A program made the translations under genes and the position numbers. Under the pieces are notes generated by a model. That model did no database searches. It was not told the origin of the DNA and saw nothing but the letters and a program-made list of their open reading frames with translations. A DNA stretch of 64,000 nt from assembly GCF_040459645.1 (NCBI RefSeq), contig NZ_JARVHQ010000001.1, positions 1,426,001 through 1,490,000 on the forward strand, in the 5' to 3' direction. The stretch is from Bacillus cereus group sp. RP43. Its GTDB lineage: Bacteria; Bacillota; Bacilli; Bacillales; Bacillaceae_G. Shown here piece after piece: positions 18,104 through 28,968 of the stretch; position 1 is the first letter of the stretch, and the number at the start of each line of letters is the position of its first letter.

Positions 18104-18249
18104 AATAAAAAAACCCTGCAAAGCAGGGCCCTTCTAATACTAGTATGTACTAGTAAGAAGGCAAAGGGAGAGGAGAAACCGGAGGAAGAACTTATGGGGA
18201 AACGTAAGTCTTCTCCGCGGTTGGCAACAACATCGAAGATGATGTTGTT
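18104..18249 (-). ncRNA. Candidate structured RNA or attenuator with intrinsic terminator
   Basis: Read on the minus strand, this stretch holds four successive hairpins: AACAACATC/GATGTTGTT (18226-18249); a bulged stem between GGAGAAGACTTACG and ATAAGTTCTTCCTCC (18181-18216); CCTTCT..ACTAGTA/TACTAGT..AGAAGG (18129-18161); and CCCTGC/GCAGGG followed by seven T (18104-18127), a strong terminator. It could be a free small RNA or an attenuator leader for the gene at 17656-18045. No clear promoter was found. The plus strand of the same DNA carries a possible small gene. Confidence 0.45.
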
Positions 18250-18340
18250 ATATTTATTTATGTCCAATCTAAATGAAGATATACATAATGAAATTAAAAT
18301 TTATGTTAGGCTTTTTATTTTTCTTTTTTTTATTTTATGA
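18194..18340 (+). CDS. Possible 48-residue small protein, basic N-terminus and hydrophobic C-terminus
   Basis: ATG 18194 has a near-perfect Shine-Dalgarno, GGAGG, with an 8-9 base spacer, and opens a 48-codon frame ending TGA at 18340. The product starts MGKRKSSPRLATTSKMMLLY and ends YVRLFIFLFFIL, so it could be a small membrane-associated protein. The RBS and start lie in the 5' arm of a hairpin (GGAGGAAGAACTTATG against CGTAAGTCTTCTCC), which could gate translation. I do not recognise the sequence. The alternative is that this is only the complement of a structured RNA. Confidence 0.35.
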   Translation: MGKRKSSPRLATTSKMMLLYLFMSNLNEDIHNEIKIYVRLFIFLFFIL

Positions 18341-18425
18341 TAGGATAAAAAAGGTAAAGTGGAACTGATGTACATAAAGGGTTTTTGTTCGCAAATAGTG
18401 AGATGAATATGCAAGAAATAGCGAA

Positions 18426-18532
18426 CGGTTATTTTAACTAAAGTTCTCTATAGGTTAAGTAACGAATTAGTGAAGAATTGTATGGTTTGGTAGCGGTTAC
18501 CGACTTGAAATGCATTTACAGTAATCGCTCGA
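18426..18532 (+). ncRNA. Candidate ylbH (rsmD) leader RNA element
   Basis: Two hairpins lie 30-135 bases before rsmD. The first (18426-18464) pairs CGGTTATTTTAACT with GGTTAAGTAACG with two bulges. The second (18492-18529) pairs AGCGGTTAC with GTAATCGCT around a 20-base loop. I recall a computationally predicted ylbH leader family in Bacillus upstream of this gene, of unknown function; whether this matches its consensus cannot be checked here. The 18341-18425 stretch contains nothing I can assign. Confidence 0.5.
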
Positions 18533-18560
18533 TAGATTGAAATAAAGGTAGTGACAACAG

Positions 18561-20836
<2,276 letters not shown>

Positions 20837-20948
20837 GTAAGAAAATCCCCCTTTGTCCCAAAAACGTTCATTTCAGTATACGTGGATATGTGGTGAATTT
20901 AGACCATAAGTATGAAAAAGGAATGAAAAAAATTAAAGGGTGAGAAAA

Positions 20949-21740
20949 ATGAAGGAACCAAAAATCGGTTTAGCGCTTGGATCCGGAGGTGCAAAAGGTT
21001 TTGCTCACATAGGGGTAATAAAAGTGTTAAGGGAAGCTGGTATCCCTATTCACATGGTAGCAGGTAGTAGTATAGGAGCGTTAATTGGTACATTTTATGC
21101 AGCGAGTTGTAACGTTGAAAGACTGTATAAATTGGCAGCTGTTTTTAAAAGGAAATATTATTTGGATTTTACAGTTCCTAAAATGGGATTTATTGCTGGA
21201 AAACGTATTAAAGATATGATTAAAATGTTTACATATAATAAAAATTTAGAAGAGTTAGATATCCCGACAGCTGTTGTGGCTACTGACATTTTGAAGGGGG
21301 AAAAAGTTGTTTTTACAAGTGGTCCGATTGCGGAGGCGGTTCGAGCTAGTATATCTGTGCCAGGGGTGTTTGTTCCAGAAAAAATAGATGGCCGCTTATT
21401 AGTGGATGGAGGGGTAATTGACCGTATTCCCGTATCGGTTGTAAAAGATTTAGGTGCTGATATTGTTATTGCTGTTGATGTATCTCCAATTAAGGTGAAT
21501 GGAGAGGTTACATCGATTTATGATGTCATTATGCAAAGTATTGAAATTATGCAGCATGAACTTGTGATGAATCGGCAAATAGCATCAGATTTGATGATGC
21601 GGCCAGCAGTGGAACAATTTAGTTCGCGTGCTTTTACACATATTGAAGACATTATTAGGGTCGGAGAAGTGGAAGCAGAAAAACATATTTCAAACATTTA
21701 TTTACTAATTGAGCAGTGGAAGGAGAAACATAATGTTTAA
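20949..21740 (+). CDS. ylbK: YlbK, patatin-like phospholipase/esterase
   Basis: A 263-residue member of the patatin/NTE family. Oxyanion-hole loop LGSGGAKGFAHIG, nucleophile motif GSSIG (Ser about residue 39) and the Asp of the dyad in LLVDGGVIDRIP are all present, so it should hydrolyse acyl esters. The substrate is unknown. I choose ATG 20949, five bases after GGGTGA; the GTG at 20940 lies inside that site. The stop overlaps the start of ylbL by eight bases. Confidence 0.9.
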   Translation: MKEPKIGLALGSGGAKGFAHIGVIKVLREAGIPIHMVAGSSIGALIGTFYAASCNVERLYKLAAVFKRKYYLDFTVPKMGFIAGKRIKDMIKMFTYNKNLEELDIPTAVVATDILKGEKVVFTSGPIAEAVRASISVPGVFVPEKIDGRLLVDGGVIDRIPVSVVKDLGADIVIAVDVSPIKVNGEVTSIYDVIMQSIEIMQHELVMNRQIASDLMMRPAVEQFSSRAFTHIEDIIRVGEVEAEKHISNIYLLIEQWKEKHNV

Positions 21741-22758
21741 GCGTTTTCGGTTTATATATGCAATTTTAATAGGGGTTATATTGGCGATGTTACTTGTTTA
21801 TGTGCGCTTGCCGTATTATGTGACAAAACCAGGTATGGCCGCGAAATTAGCGCCGTACGTGCAAGTTGACGGTGGAACTAAAGAGTCTGGTGATTTCATG
21901 CTTGTCACTGTCTCAATGGGACCTGCCAATGTGGTGAACTTAATAGCCGCGCAATTTAATAAATATACACACGTTTCGAAGGCGGAAGAAATATTGCAAA
22001 AAGGCGAGAGTGATGAAGAGTATCAATTTCGCCAAAATTATGCAATGAAAGATTCGCAAAATGCAGCGATCTATAATGCTTATAAACGTGCAAATCGCTC
22101 TGTTTCTTTTGAAAATAAAGGTGTACTAGTTGCTGGTGTAGCGAAGGGTATGCCGTCAGAGGGAAAGCTTAAGCTTGGAGATGTTATTATAGCTGTCGAT
22201 GGAAAAACATTCGACAAGACGGAACAATTTATTGAGTATATGACAGGGAAAAAAGAAGGGGACACAGTAAATATTGAATACAAGCGGGGCGGAAAACAGT
22301 TTAAAGAAAATTTAAATGTAAAGACGATCCCTAATGGGAATGGACGCGTCGGTATAGGGGTCTCTATCGTTACGGAAAGAGAGTTAGTAGTAGATCCGAA
22401 AGTGAAAATTGATTCCCATGAAATAGGGGGTCCATCAGCGGGGTTAATGTTTACACTAGAAATTTATAATCAGCTCGTTGAAGAAGATTTAACAAACGGA
22501 CATGAAATAGCTGGAACAGGTACAATCAATGATAAAGGAGAAATTGGTCCAATTGGTGGTATTCAGCAAAAAGTAGTAGCTGCTAGTGATGCGGGAGCTG
22601 AAGTGTTTTTTGCGCCAAATGAAAAAGGTGTAGAGAAATCGAATTATAAAGATGCTCTTGAAGCTGCGAAAGATATTAAAACAAAGATGAAAATTGTGCC
22701 GGTGGACACACTGGATGATGCATTAATGTATTTGGAGAAAATGGGTAAAACAAAGTAA
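21733..22758 (+). CDS. ylbL: YlbL, membrane-anchored PDZ/Lon-type serine protease
   Basis: A 341-residue protein with one N-terminal membrane anchor, an S1C-like/PDZ domain (VLVAGVAKGMPSEGKLKLGDVI, about 135-205) and a C-terminal Lon (S16) proteolytic domain with the catalytic Ser in HEIGGPSAGLMF and the partner Lys in GGIQQKVVAASDAG. In B. subtilis YlbL degrades the division inhibitor YneA and ends the SOS checkpoint. ATG 21733 has GGAAGGAG upstream and gives the family length. Confidence 0.92.
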   Translation: MFKRFRFIYAILIGVILAMLLVYVRLPYYVTKPGMAAKLAPYVQVDGGTKESGDFMLVTVSMGPANVVNLIAAQFNKYTHVSKAEEILQKGESDEEYQFRQNYAMKDSQNAAIYNAYKRANRSVSFENKGVLVAGVAKGMPSEGKLKLGDVIIAVDGKTFDKTEQFIEYMTGKKEGDTVNIEYKRGGKQFKENLNVKTIPNGNGRVGIGVSIVTERELVVDPKVKIDSHEIGGPSAGLMFTLEIYNQLVEEDLTNGHEIAGTGTINDKGEIGPIGGIQQKVVAASDAGAEVFFAPNEKGVEKSNYKDALEAAKDIKTKMKIVPVDTLDDALMYLEKMGKTK

Positions 22759-22784
22759 ACCTCTCTGAAGAAGAGAGGTTTTTC
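22758..22784. terminator. Terminator between ylbL and tmcAL
   Basis: AACCTCTCT and AGAGAGGTT with a short loop, followed by TTTCTT; it sits between two convergent genes. Confidence 0.8.
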
Positions 22785-24026
22785 TTATAGGAATTTTTTC
22801 GTTATTTCATCATAACGAATTGGATGATGCGTTGCGTCTTGTTTTAGCAGTTGTGTCCGCAAAGGTTCTTGCATTATGGAGAAATATACAGCATTTGATT
22901 TTCGTTCTATATCTAAAGTTGGATGTTCGAATGTTTTTGTATGAGTAAGGATTGGGAGTTCTATTTTTTTCTTATTTTTAGAAAGATAAGTTTGTCCTTT
23001 TTGTGACATTCCGAGAAGACGGATATACGGCGCATGTTGCTCTATATTTGCTTTATGTATTTCTTCCTTCGTTGTATTTGTTAAAATATGTGTACAAGCT
23101 CTTTGTAATCTAGTCCATGTATAACGTTTTGTTTTTAATGCTTCCATGAATGAATAGAAAGATGAACTGTTTTGTATTTTTGATAAAATACGATGCTCTA
23201 AACCTTCTTCCATTTCATATATATGTTGTAAGTCCTCTGAAGACATCGTCATAAGTTTGTATTTAAAAAATGAAAAGTATTTTTCCCAGTTATGTAACGT
23301 CCCGTAGTTTTGCTTGTAGTTTTCTAAAAGAGAAGCAGTTATTTTTGGGATAAAAGGCTCAATAGTTGTAGAGGAACTGTTTTCATTAAATAGCTGTTTG
23401 CGAATACTTGTTGCACTTGCAATATGTTGATCATGAAATGTTTCATCATGATAATGAGAGGCGAATCTTTTTATAGTTTGCGCTTGCATGGAACTATTTT
23501 GTAAGAGAATTGCTTTAATGTATTCTAAGCCTAAAATGTTATTTGGTTGTGACATATCTACGTTTTTTTCGGGTGGTAAGATGTGTGAAAAGGCTTCAGA
23601 TGTAGCTTTTGCATAACTATTACCTGCATTCATAAATTGCTTTACAAGACGATTAAAAGTCTCTTCTTCATTTTTTTGTATAGCGATGGTAGTGTAGAAA
23701 TTTTCAGCTTGTCCATCTTCACTGCCGAAACAAATGTCAGAAACACCAAGGGCGTTTAAAATCGAAATTGCGCCATTTGCGAAGGTTTCGGCCTTTTGGG
23801 TTGCGAATGCATAAGGAAGCTCTACAACAAGGTCTACGCCGTTTGTTAAGGCCATTTTAGTACGATACCATTTGGAGATGAGTGCGGGCTCACCACGCTG
23901 CAAAAAAGGACCACTCATAACGGCGATAATAATATCACACTGTGTTAACTTTTTTGTTTGTTGCACATGATAAGCATGACCGTTATGAAAAGGGTTATAT
24001 TCAACAACAATACCACTGGATTTTAT
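22785..24026 (-). CDS. tmcAL: tRNA(Met) cytidine acetate ligase TmcAL, apparent ATA start
   Basis: TmcAL (YlbM) uses ATP and acetate to form N4-acetylcytidine at the wobble base of elongator tRNA(Met). The first ATG/GTG/TTG in this frame is the GTG at 23966, but starting there loses the nucleotidyltransferase motif. The 20 codons before it encode [20 protein letters not shown], which contains the NPFHNGH (HxGH) motif. Recalled B. subtilis TmcAL starts [17 protein letters not shown], aligning its Met1 with an ATA at 24026. AAAGGAG lies eight bases before that ATA. I annotate 413 residues from ATA; the other domains ([32 protein letters not shown]) follow. Confidence 0.8.
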   Translation of the reverse strand: MKSSGIVVEYNPFHNGHAYHVQQTKKLTQCDIIIAVMSGPFLQRGEPALISKWYRTKMALTNGVDLVVELPYAFATQKAETFANGAISILNALGVSDICFGSEDGQAENFYTTIAIQKNEEETFNRLVKQFMNAGNSYAKATSEAFSHILPPEKNVDMSQPNNILGLEYIKAILLQNSSMQAQTIKRFASHYHDETFHDQHIASATSIRKQLFNENSSSTTIEPFIPKITASLLENYKQNYGTLHNWEKYFSFFKYKLMTMSSEDLQHIYEMEEGLEHRILSKIQNSSSFYSFMEALKTKRYTWTRLQRACTHILTNTTKEEIHKANIEQHAPYIRLLGMSQKGQTYLSKNKKKIELPILTHTKTFEHPTLDIERKSNAVYFSIMQEPLRTQLLKQDATHHPIRYDEITKKFL

Positions 24027-24122
24027 GGTAATCTCTCCTTTCGATGTAGCATCTTTTTGGAAAACGTGATAATCTATATATTATTTCCTATGATGACTTC
24101 ATTATAGTGTAAAGAAAAAACA

Positions 24123-24151
24123 TTGACAAATATAAAATGGCTAGCTATAAT
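24123..24151 (+). promoter_or_regulatory. Consensus sigma-A promoter for ylbN-rpmF
   Basis: TTGACA (24123-24128), 17-base spacer, TATAAT (24146-24151): a perfect match to the vegetative consensus, 28 bases before the ylbN start. Confidence 0.88.
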
Positions 24152-24179
24152 TTTGTTTGTTGCCTTGAGGTGATATGAT

Positions 24180-24680
24180 ATGAAATGGTCCATCCATCAA
24201 TTGAATAAATTGAGAAATAAAGGATTGACATTAAATGAAATGGTAGATGTAAGTGAGCTAAAAGAGGTCGAGAAAGATATTCGTGAAATTAATCCTGTTC
24301 ATGTAACAGGAAGAGTTGATTTTGGCTCCGGTAAGTTTACGTTTCATCTACATATAACTGGAAGCATGGTTTTACCATGTTCTCGCTCTTTAGTAGATGT
24401 GACATTACCATTTGACATTAAAACAACTGAGGTGTTCCAAACTTCAGAAGAAGAATTTGAAACAGAAGCTGAAATTCATTGTTTAGAAGGAGAAGTACTT
24501 GACTTACTGCCCGTAATCAAGGAAAATATACTTTTGGAGATTCCAATGCAAATTTTCAGTGATGATGTTTCTGGTGGAGCACCGATGCAAGGTCAAGACT
24601 GGCAAGTGATTTCGGAAGAAAACAAAGAAAAGACTGTTGATCCAAGATTAGCAGGACTTGCAAAGTTTTTTGACAAATAA
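24180..24680 (+). CDS. ylbN: YceD family protein (DUF177, YlbN)
   Basis: A 166-residue soluble protein of the YceD/DUF177 family, which is almost always encoded just before rpmF and is linked to large-subunit rRNA accumulation in other bacteria and in plants. [20 protein letters not shown] and the C-terminal [13 protein letters not shown] are typical. GAGGTGAT precedes the ATG. It is driven by a consensus promoter together with rpmF. Confidence 0.9.
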
Positions 24681-24741
24681 TCGGAAGACTGGTTTAGGCC
24701 TTCATATGAAAATAACTATTTCTTTTAAGGAGGTGGGAAGA

Positions 24742-24915
24742 ATGGCTGTACCTTTTAGAAGAACTTCTAAAACAGTAAAAAGAAAGCGTCGTACGCATTT
24801 CAAATTATCAGTACCTGGTATGGTAGAGTGCCCAAGCTGTGGTGAAGCGAAATTAGCTCACCGTGTATGTAAAGCATGCGGTACTTACAAAGGTAAAGAA
24901 GTAATCAGCAAGTAA
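24742..24915 (+). CDS. rpmF: 50S ribosomal protein L32
   Basis: A 57-residue ribosomal protein with the basic N-terminus [19 protein letters not shown] and a complete four-Cys zinc ribbon ([18 protein letters not shown]), so this is the zinc-binding form. AAGGAGGTGGG lies seven bases before the ATG. Co-transcribed with ylbN and followed by a strong terminator. Confidence 0.97.
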
Positions 24916-24921
24916 TTGCGA

Positions 24922-24961
24922 AAAATAAACGTAGAAGATATCTTCTACGTTTATTTTTTTT
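24922..24961 (+). terminator. Terminator after rpmF
   Basis: AAATAAACGTAGAAGATATCTTCTACGTTTATTT is self-complementary across its centre (arms 24923-24939 and 24940-24956), followed by a T run. Confidence 0.85.
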
Positions 24962-25043
24962 GTCTTATTCTTTATTTGTTGTATTCTATCTTTTCTAGTA
25001 ACTGCATATGCTTAATAAAAAATGCATAGGGAGGACTAGAGAG

Positions 25044-25550
25044 ATGGCGACAACAAGACAAGATGCTTGGACTGATGATGAAGATTTGCTTCTGGCAGAA
25101 GTAGTACTCCGGCATATTCGTGAAGGTGGAACGCAACTTTCCGCTTTTAAAGAAGTGGGGAGGCATTTGTCTCGTACACCTGCAGCTTGTGGATTTAGGT
25201 GGAATTCTTACGTTAGAAAGCAGTATAAAGAACGTATTGAAGAAGCGAAGCAACTTCGAAAGGTAGAAAATTATGAAGTGAAAGAGACAACGGTATTAGA
25301 GCCAAAATCTATTACGTTGAATGATGTTATTGAATTCTTGCGAAATTATAAAGATGAAAGCTCTTTAATGGTGTTGCAACAACAAATTGAATCGTTACAA
25401 ACAGAGAAAGAGCTTCTTCTGGAGCGATTATCAGTATATGAGGAAGAATATAGAACATTACTTGATTATATCGATCAAAAAAGAAGTGTAATGGTAGCTG
25501 AAAGAAATGGCGCTCGCTCGAATGGAGAATTAGAAAAATTAAAGAAATAA
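25044..25550 (+). CDS. gerR: RsfA-family sporulation transcription factor GerR (YlbO)
   Basis: A 168-residue DNA-binding protein with an N-terminal Myb-like helix-turn-helix ([20 protein letters not shown] to [13 protein letters not shown], residues 4-60) and a C-terminal coiled coil (about 100-165). This is the RsfA/YlbO architecture. In B. subtilis the protein (GerR) is sigma-E-controlled and modulates mother-cell genes. AGGGAGG lies nine bases before ATG 25044; a longer in-frame ATG at 25008 has no site. Confidence 0.88.
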   Translation: MATTRQDAWTDDEDLLLAEVVLRHIREGGTQLSAFKEVGRHLSRTPAACGFRWNSYVRKQYKERIEEAKQLRKVENYEVKETTVLEPKSITLNDVIEFLRNYKDESSLMVLQQQIESLQTEKELLLERLSVYEEEYRTLLDYIDQKRSVMVAERNGARSNGELEKLKK

Positions 25551-25577
25551 AAACAGCTGCGTAACAGCTGTTTTTTT
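25550..25577. terminator. Terminator between gerR and ylbP
   Basis: AAAACAGCTG and CAGCTGTTTT, loop CGTAA, T run following. It serves gerR and partly the convergent ylbP. Confidence 0.85.
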
Positions 25578-25582
25578 GTTTC

Positions 25583-26056
25583 TTATGCAGATTCTTCATT
25601 TGTAACCGCATTCAAATTTGTTTCTGGATGCCAAATATAAAAATCACCATCAGTTACTGATACTGGCTGGAAACTTAATTTATCCCAAAAACCAGCTGAC
25701 TGGATACGTGCTATCGTTTTAATTGGGAATTGTAGTTGTTGTGCATAATTAACAAGCATTTGCCCGAATCCTTGTTTTTGAAAAGTCGGCAATACTTCAA
25801 GTTTATAAAGTTCTAGGTAAGTACCTGTAATTTCAAATGGTTCCCCGCCGTTCCTTTTCATATATAGACTCATACGTGCGATTAGCGATCCTCCATAATA
25901 AATACCGTAAAATGGAGACTCACTATCATTTTCAATAATGTTTGCTTGTAATTCTTCCAACATGGATAGTTCTTGAGCTCCGCACCCTTTAAAATTTTTA
26001 AATTCATCTAATGTTTTATAATTGATGAGCAAGCGTTCAACTTTTGGGAATCCCAT
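25583..26056 (-). CDS. ylbP: GNAT-family N-acetyltransferase YlbP
   Basis: A 157-residue GNAT-fold protein. The acetyl-CoA-binding stretch LYKLEVLPTFQKQGFGQMLVNYAQ (about 85-108) has the R/Q-x-x-G-x-G/A signature as QKQGFG. The acceptor substrate is unknown. Its position between gerR and panE matches B. subtilis ylbP. The RBS is AAGGACG. Confidence 0.87.
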   Translation of the reverse strand: MGFPKVERLLINYKTLDEFKNFKGCGAQELSMLEELQANIIENDSESPFYGIYYGGSLIARMSLYMKRNGGEPFEITGTYLELYKLEVLPTFQKQGFGQMLVNYAQQLQFPIKTIARIQSAGFWDKLSFQPVSVTDGDFYIWHPETNLNAVTNEESA

Positions 26057-26357
26057 TACATCACGTCCTTTTCTTATCTTGTTGAATGCAGAAAAGTTAA
26101 AATATTTATAATAATATTATAACTCATTTTTAAATTTTTATGAAGAAGATAGAATATTTCTTTCATTATTTTTTTGAGGATTTGCTAAAATAAGAATAGA
26201 ACTATGTATATAGGTAGTATATACATAGTGAAAGAAGAGGTTGCATTTGTTAAAAGATAATTGAATCTTCAACTATGTAATTGTAATTTAATAAGATGTA
26301 AAGGGGGAAGGGCAAGGGAACTTATATCACTTGTTAATATGAGTTCTTTGTGTGAAG
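26057..26357 (+). promoter_or_regulatory. ylbP-panE intergenic region with a perfect 12-bp dyad
   Basis: About 300 bases with no convincing gene. The main signal is ACTATGTATATA (26201-26212) and its exact inverse TATATACATAGT (26218-26229), separated by GGTAG. No T run follows, so it looks more like an operator or mRNA-stability hairpin than a terminator. AAAGGGGGAAGGG at 26298-26310 looks like a ribosome site but has no start codon nearby. Confidence 0.45.
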
Positions 26358-27239
26358 ATGAAAATTGGAATTGTTGGACCAGGAGCTATTGGTCTCCTAT
26401 ATACATTTTATTTACAAAAAAGCAATCAAGATGTTACGTTGTTTACAAGAAACGCTAAGCAAGCAGAAGAATTAAACTTAACGGGTGTAAGTTGTATTAG
26501 GAATGGAGAACGTGAAACAGTATTTCCATCTATTTTACCGATAGAAAGTATGCTGGATAAACAGTTAGATTATACATTTATTGCTGTAAAGCAATATCAT
26601 GTAACTGATATATTACCTTTTGTGCAGGGAGAATCGTCATTAATCTTTTTGCAAAATGGAATGTCGCATCTTCACGTTATGCAAAAAATAGGAAATGAAC
26701 GTATAGCAGTCGGGATTGTGGAGCATGGTGCAAAAAAAGAGGATGGACATACAGTTCGTCATACTGGAGTAGGTGTTACAAAGTTTGGTGTAGTGCGTGG
26801 TCAATCTAGTTGTTTTAAAAAGGTATTTAATTGTTTTCCTTTTGATTATTTTCCGATTCAGATAGAAGATGATTGGAAGGGGATTATGCGTAATAAATTA
26901 GTAGTCAATGTATGTATTAATCCATTGACGGCATTATTGCGGGTTGAGAATGGGGAGTTAATTTCAAACCCGTTTTTTTATCAAATGATGGAGCAAGTAT
27001 TTCAGGAAGTTGCATTTCTTGTTAAAGAAGAAGATAAGGAAATGCTATGGCAAATGGTATGCCAAGTATGTGAAAAAACATCTCATAATACTTCATCTAT
27101 GTTAGCGGACGTAAGAGCGAATAGACAAACAGAAGTTAATGCGATTGTTGGATATGTATTAGAAGAAGCTAAGGAGCAACAACAATCTGTTCCGACACTT
27201 CGATTTTTGTTCAATGCAATAAAAGGAATGGAATTATAA
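26358..27239 (+). CDS. panE: 2-dehydropantoate 2-reductase
   Basis: A 293-residue NADPH-dependent reductase making pantoate for coenzyme A (KPR family). The Rossmann loop KIGIVGPGAIGLLY is at the very N-terminus, and NKLVVNVCINPLTALL (about 178-193) carries the catalytic Lys. Start is ATG 26358 or GTG 26352; neither has a recognisable Shine-Dalgarno, and a stop lies at 26340. The position corresponds to B. subtilis ylbQ (panE). Bacillus cereus-group genomes often have another panE copy elsewhere. Confidence 0.88.
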   Translation: MKIGIVGPGAIGLLYTFYLQKSNQDVTLFTRNAKQAEELNLTGVSCIRNGERETVFPSILPIESMLDKQLDYTFIAVKQYHVTDILPFVQGESSLIFLQNGMSHLHVMQKIGNERIAVGIVEHGAKKEDGHTVRHTGVGVTKFGVVRGQSSCFKKVFNCFPFDYFPIQIEDDWKGIMRNKLVVNVCINPLTALLRVENGELISNPFFYQMMEQVFQEVAFLVKEEDKEMLWQMVCQVCEKTSHNTSSMLADVRANRQTEVNAIVGYVLEEAKEQQQSVPTLRFLFNAIKGMEL

Positions 27240-27318
27240 GTGTTTTTCTTTGCTTTTACGTGAAACATTGACTACAATGTGGGTTGGTGAGAGAACAGGA
27301 TACGAAAGGAAGAATTAT

Positions 27319-28935
27319 ATGGAGATAAAAGAAATCTCTGTTCCACTACAAGGTGTTGTAGCGGACTATATGAACGTTAAAAAAGAGATACAGTCATGTT
27401 TTGATTATCTGTTAACAGAGGATGCTTTTAAACAGCGTTTACATGATTTGCGTGAGAGAGAGTTCTTCCGTCAAGATTTAGTAACGCATTTATTGGAATA
27501 TAATACACAATTGCAAGCGGGAGAATTTACAATTCAAAATATAAAAGCGCTTGAAGATGAAAATACATATGTTGTTATAGCTGGACAACAAGCTGGGTTA
27601 TTAACTGGTCCGCTTTATACAGTGCATAAAATCATTTCAATTTTACAGCTTGCAAAAGAAAAAGAAGAGAGCTTAGGGATTCGAGTTGTTCCTGTCTTTT
27701 GGATTGCTGGTGAAGACCATGACATGGATGAAATTAATCATACGTTTGTAACGAAAAATAAAAAAATAAAAAAGACCATTTTTCATGATCGTTATCCGAA
27801 AAAGGCGAGTGCTTCTGAGTCTGAGCTTTCTATTGAAGACTGTAGGAAATGGGTCGAAGAGATCTTTAAAACATATCCGGAAACGAATTTTACAAAGGAT
27901 GTATTACAATTTGTTGATGATGCTTTAGGTAAATCGCATACATATGTAGATTTCTTTGCGCGCCTTATTATGAAAATGTTCGCAAATTCTGGTTTAATTC
28001 TTGTAGATTCACATCATGCTGCATTAAGAAAATTAGAAGTTCCGTTTTTGCAACAAATTATAAGTAAATATAAAGAAATTCAAGTAGCACTTCATAATCA
28101 ACAGGAAGTAATTAAGGAATTAGGATTTAAACCGATTATTGAAACGAAGACAAATGCAGTGCATATATTTATGGAAATTGATAATGAGCGAGTATTGCTT
28201 GAAGAGAATCAAGGGAAGTTTATTGGAAAAGATGGAGTGTATTCATTTTCGTATGAAGAATTGATGGAAGAGATGGAAAGAAGTCCAGAACGTTTTAGTA
28301 ATAATGTTGTAACGCGCCCTCTTATGCAAGAATATGTGTTTCCTACGTTAGCGTTTATTGGCGGTCCAGGGGAGTTAGCTTATTGGAGTGAATTGCAACA
28401 AGTGTTTCATACGGCCGGTTTCCAAATGCCACCTGTCGTTCCGCGTCTTACGATTACTTATATGGAGCGAGATATAGCGACAGATTTATATGATTTAGAT
28501 TTGCAAGAAATTGATCCATTTCTAAATAATATAGATAATCTGCGTGACAATTGGCTTTCTAATCAAATAGAGGAACCGATAGACGAGCGATTTATAGAAG
28601 CGAAAAAAGAAATAATGGATATTCATACATCATTACAACAATTCGTGAAAAAAATAGATCCAGGGTTAAATGAGTTTGCTGGGAAAAATGAACTGAAAAT
28701 TAATGAGCAAATTGAACTGTTAGAAAGAATGTTGAAAAGAAATGTTGAGAAGAAACATGAGGTTCAACTGAATAAATTCCGCCGTTTACAATTTGCGCTT
28801 CGTCCATTGGGAGCACCACAAGAACGTGTGTGGAATGTCTGTTATTATTTAAATCAGTTCGGTCTTGATTTTATTGACCGAGTAATGGAACAATCTTTTT
28901 CGTGGGACGGAAAACATCATGTAATAAAACTATAG
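27319..28935 (+). CDS. bshC: Putative cysteine ligase BshC, bacillithiol synthesis
   Basis: A 538-residue cytoplasmic protein, the last enzyme of bacillithiol synthesis, which adds cysteine to glucosaminyl-malate. VIAGQQAGLLTGPLYTVHKI (about 90-110), WIAGEDHDMDEINH (about 130-143) and a long coiled-coil region (about 420-490) fit the family. ATG 27319 follows AAAGGAAG; the longer in-frame start at 27250 has no site. It lies just upstream of the dcw cluster, as in B. subtilis (yllA). Confidence 0.93.
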   Translation: MEIKEISVPLQGVVADYMNVKKEIQSCFDYLLTEDAFKQRLHDLREREFFRQDLVTHLLEYNTQLQAGEFTIQNIKALEDENTYVVIAGQQAGLLTGPLYTVHKIISILQLAKEKEESLGIRVVPVFWIAGEDHDMDEINHTFVTKNKKIKKTIFHDRYPKKASASESELSIEDCRKWVEEIFKTYPETNFTKDVLQFVDDALGKSHTYVDFFARLIMKMFANSGLILVDSHHAALRKLEVPFLQQIISKYKEIQVALHNQQEVIKELGFKPIIETKTNAVHIFMEIDNERVLLEENQGKFIGKDGVYSFSYEELMEEMERSPERFSNNVVTRPLMQEYVFPTLAFIGGPGELAYWSELQQVFHTAGFQMPPVVPRLTITYMERDIATDLYDLDLQEIDPFLNNIDNLRDNWLSNQIEEPIDERFIEAKKEIMDIHTSLQQFVKKIDPGLNEFAGKNELKINEQIELLERMLKRNVEKKHEVQLNKFRRLQFALRPLGAPQERVWNVCYYLNQFGLDFIDRVMEQSFSWDGKHHVIKL

Positions 28936-28968
28936 AATCTTGCTCTTTTGAGCAGGATTTTATTTTTA
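28936..28968 (+). terminator. Terminator after bshC
   Basis: AATCTTGCTC and GAGCAGGATT pair, with one G-T, around TTTT and are followed by TTTATTTTTATT. Confidence 0.7.

Noticed and set aside
18079..18267. 62-codon minus-strand frame through the hairpin region
   Set aside because: TTG start without a Shine-Dalgarno, and the frame runs through a strong intrinsic terminator; a structured RNA is the better reading of that strand.
26261..26458. 65-codon frame overlapping the panE start
   Set aside because: Overlaps panE in another frame, Cys/Trp/Arg-rich noise; no site.
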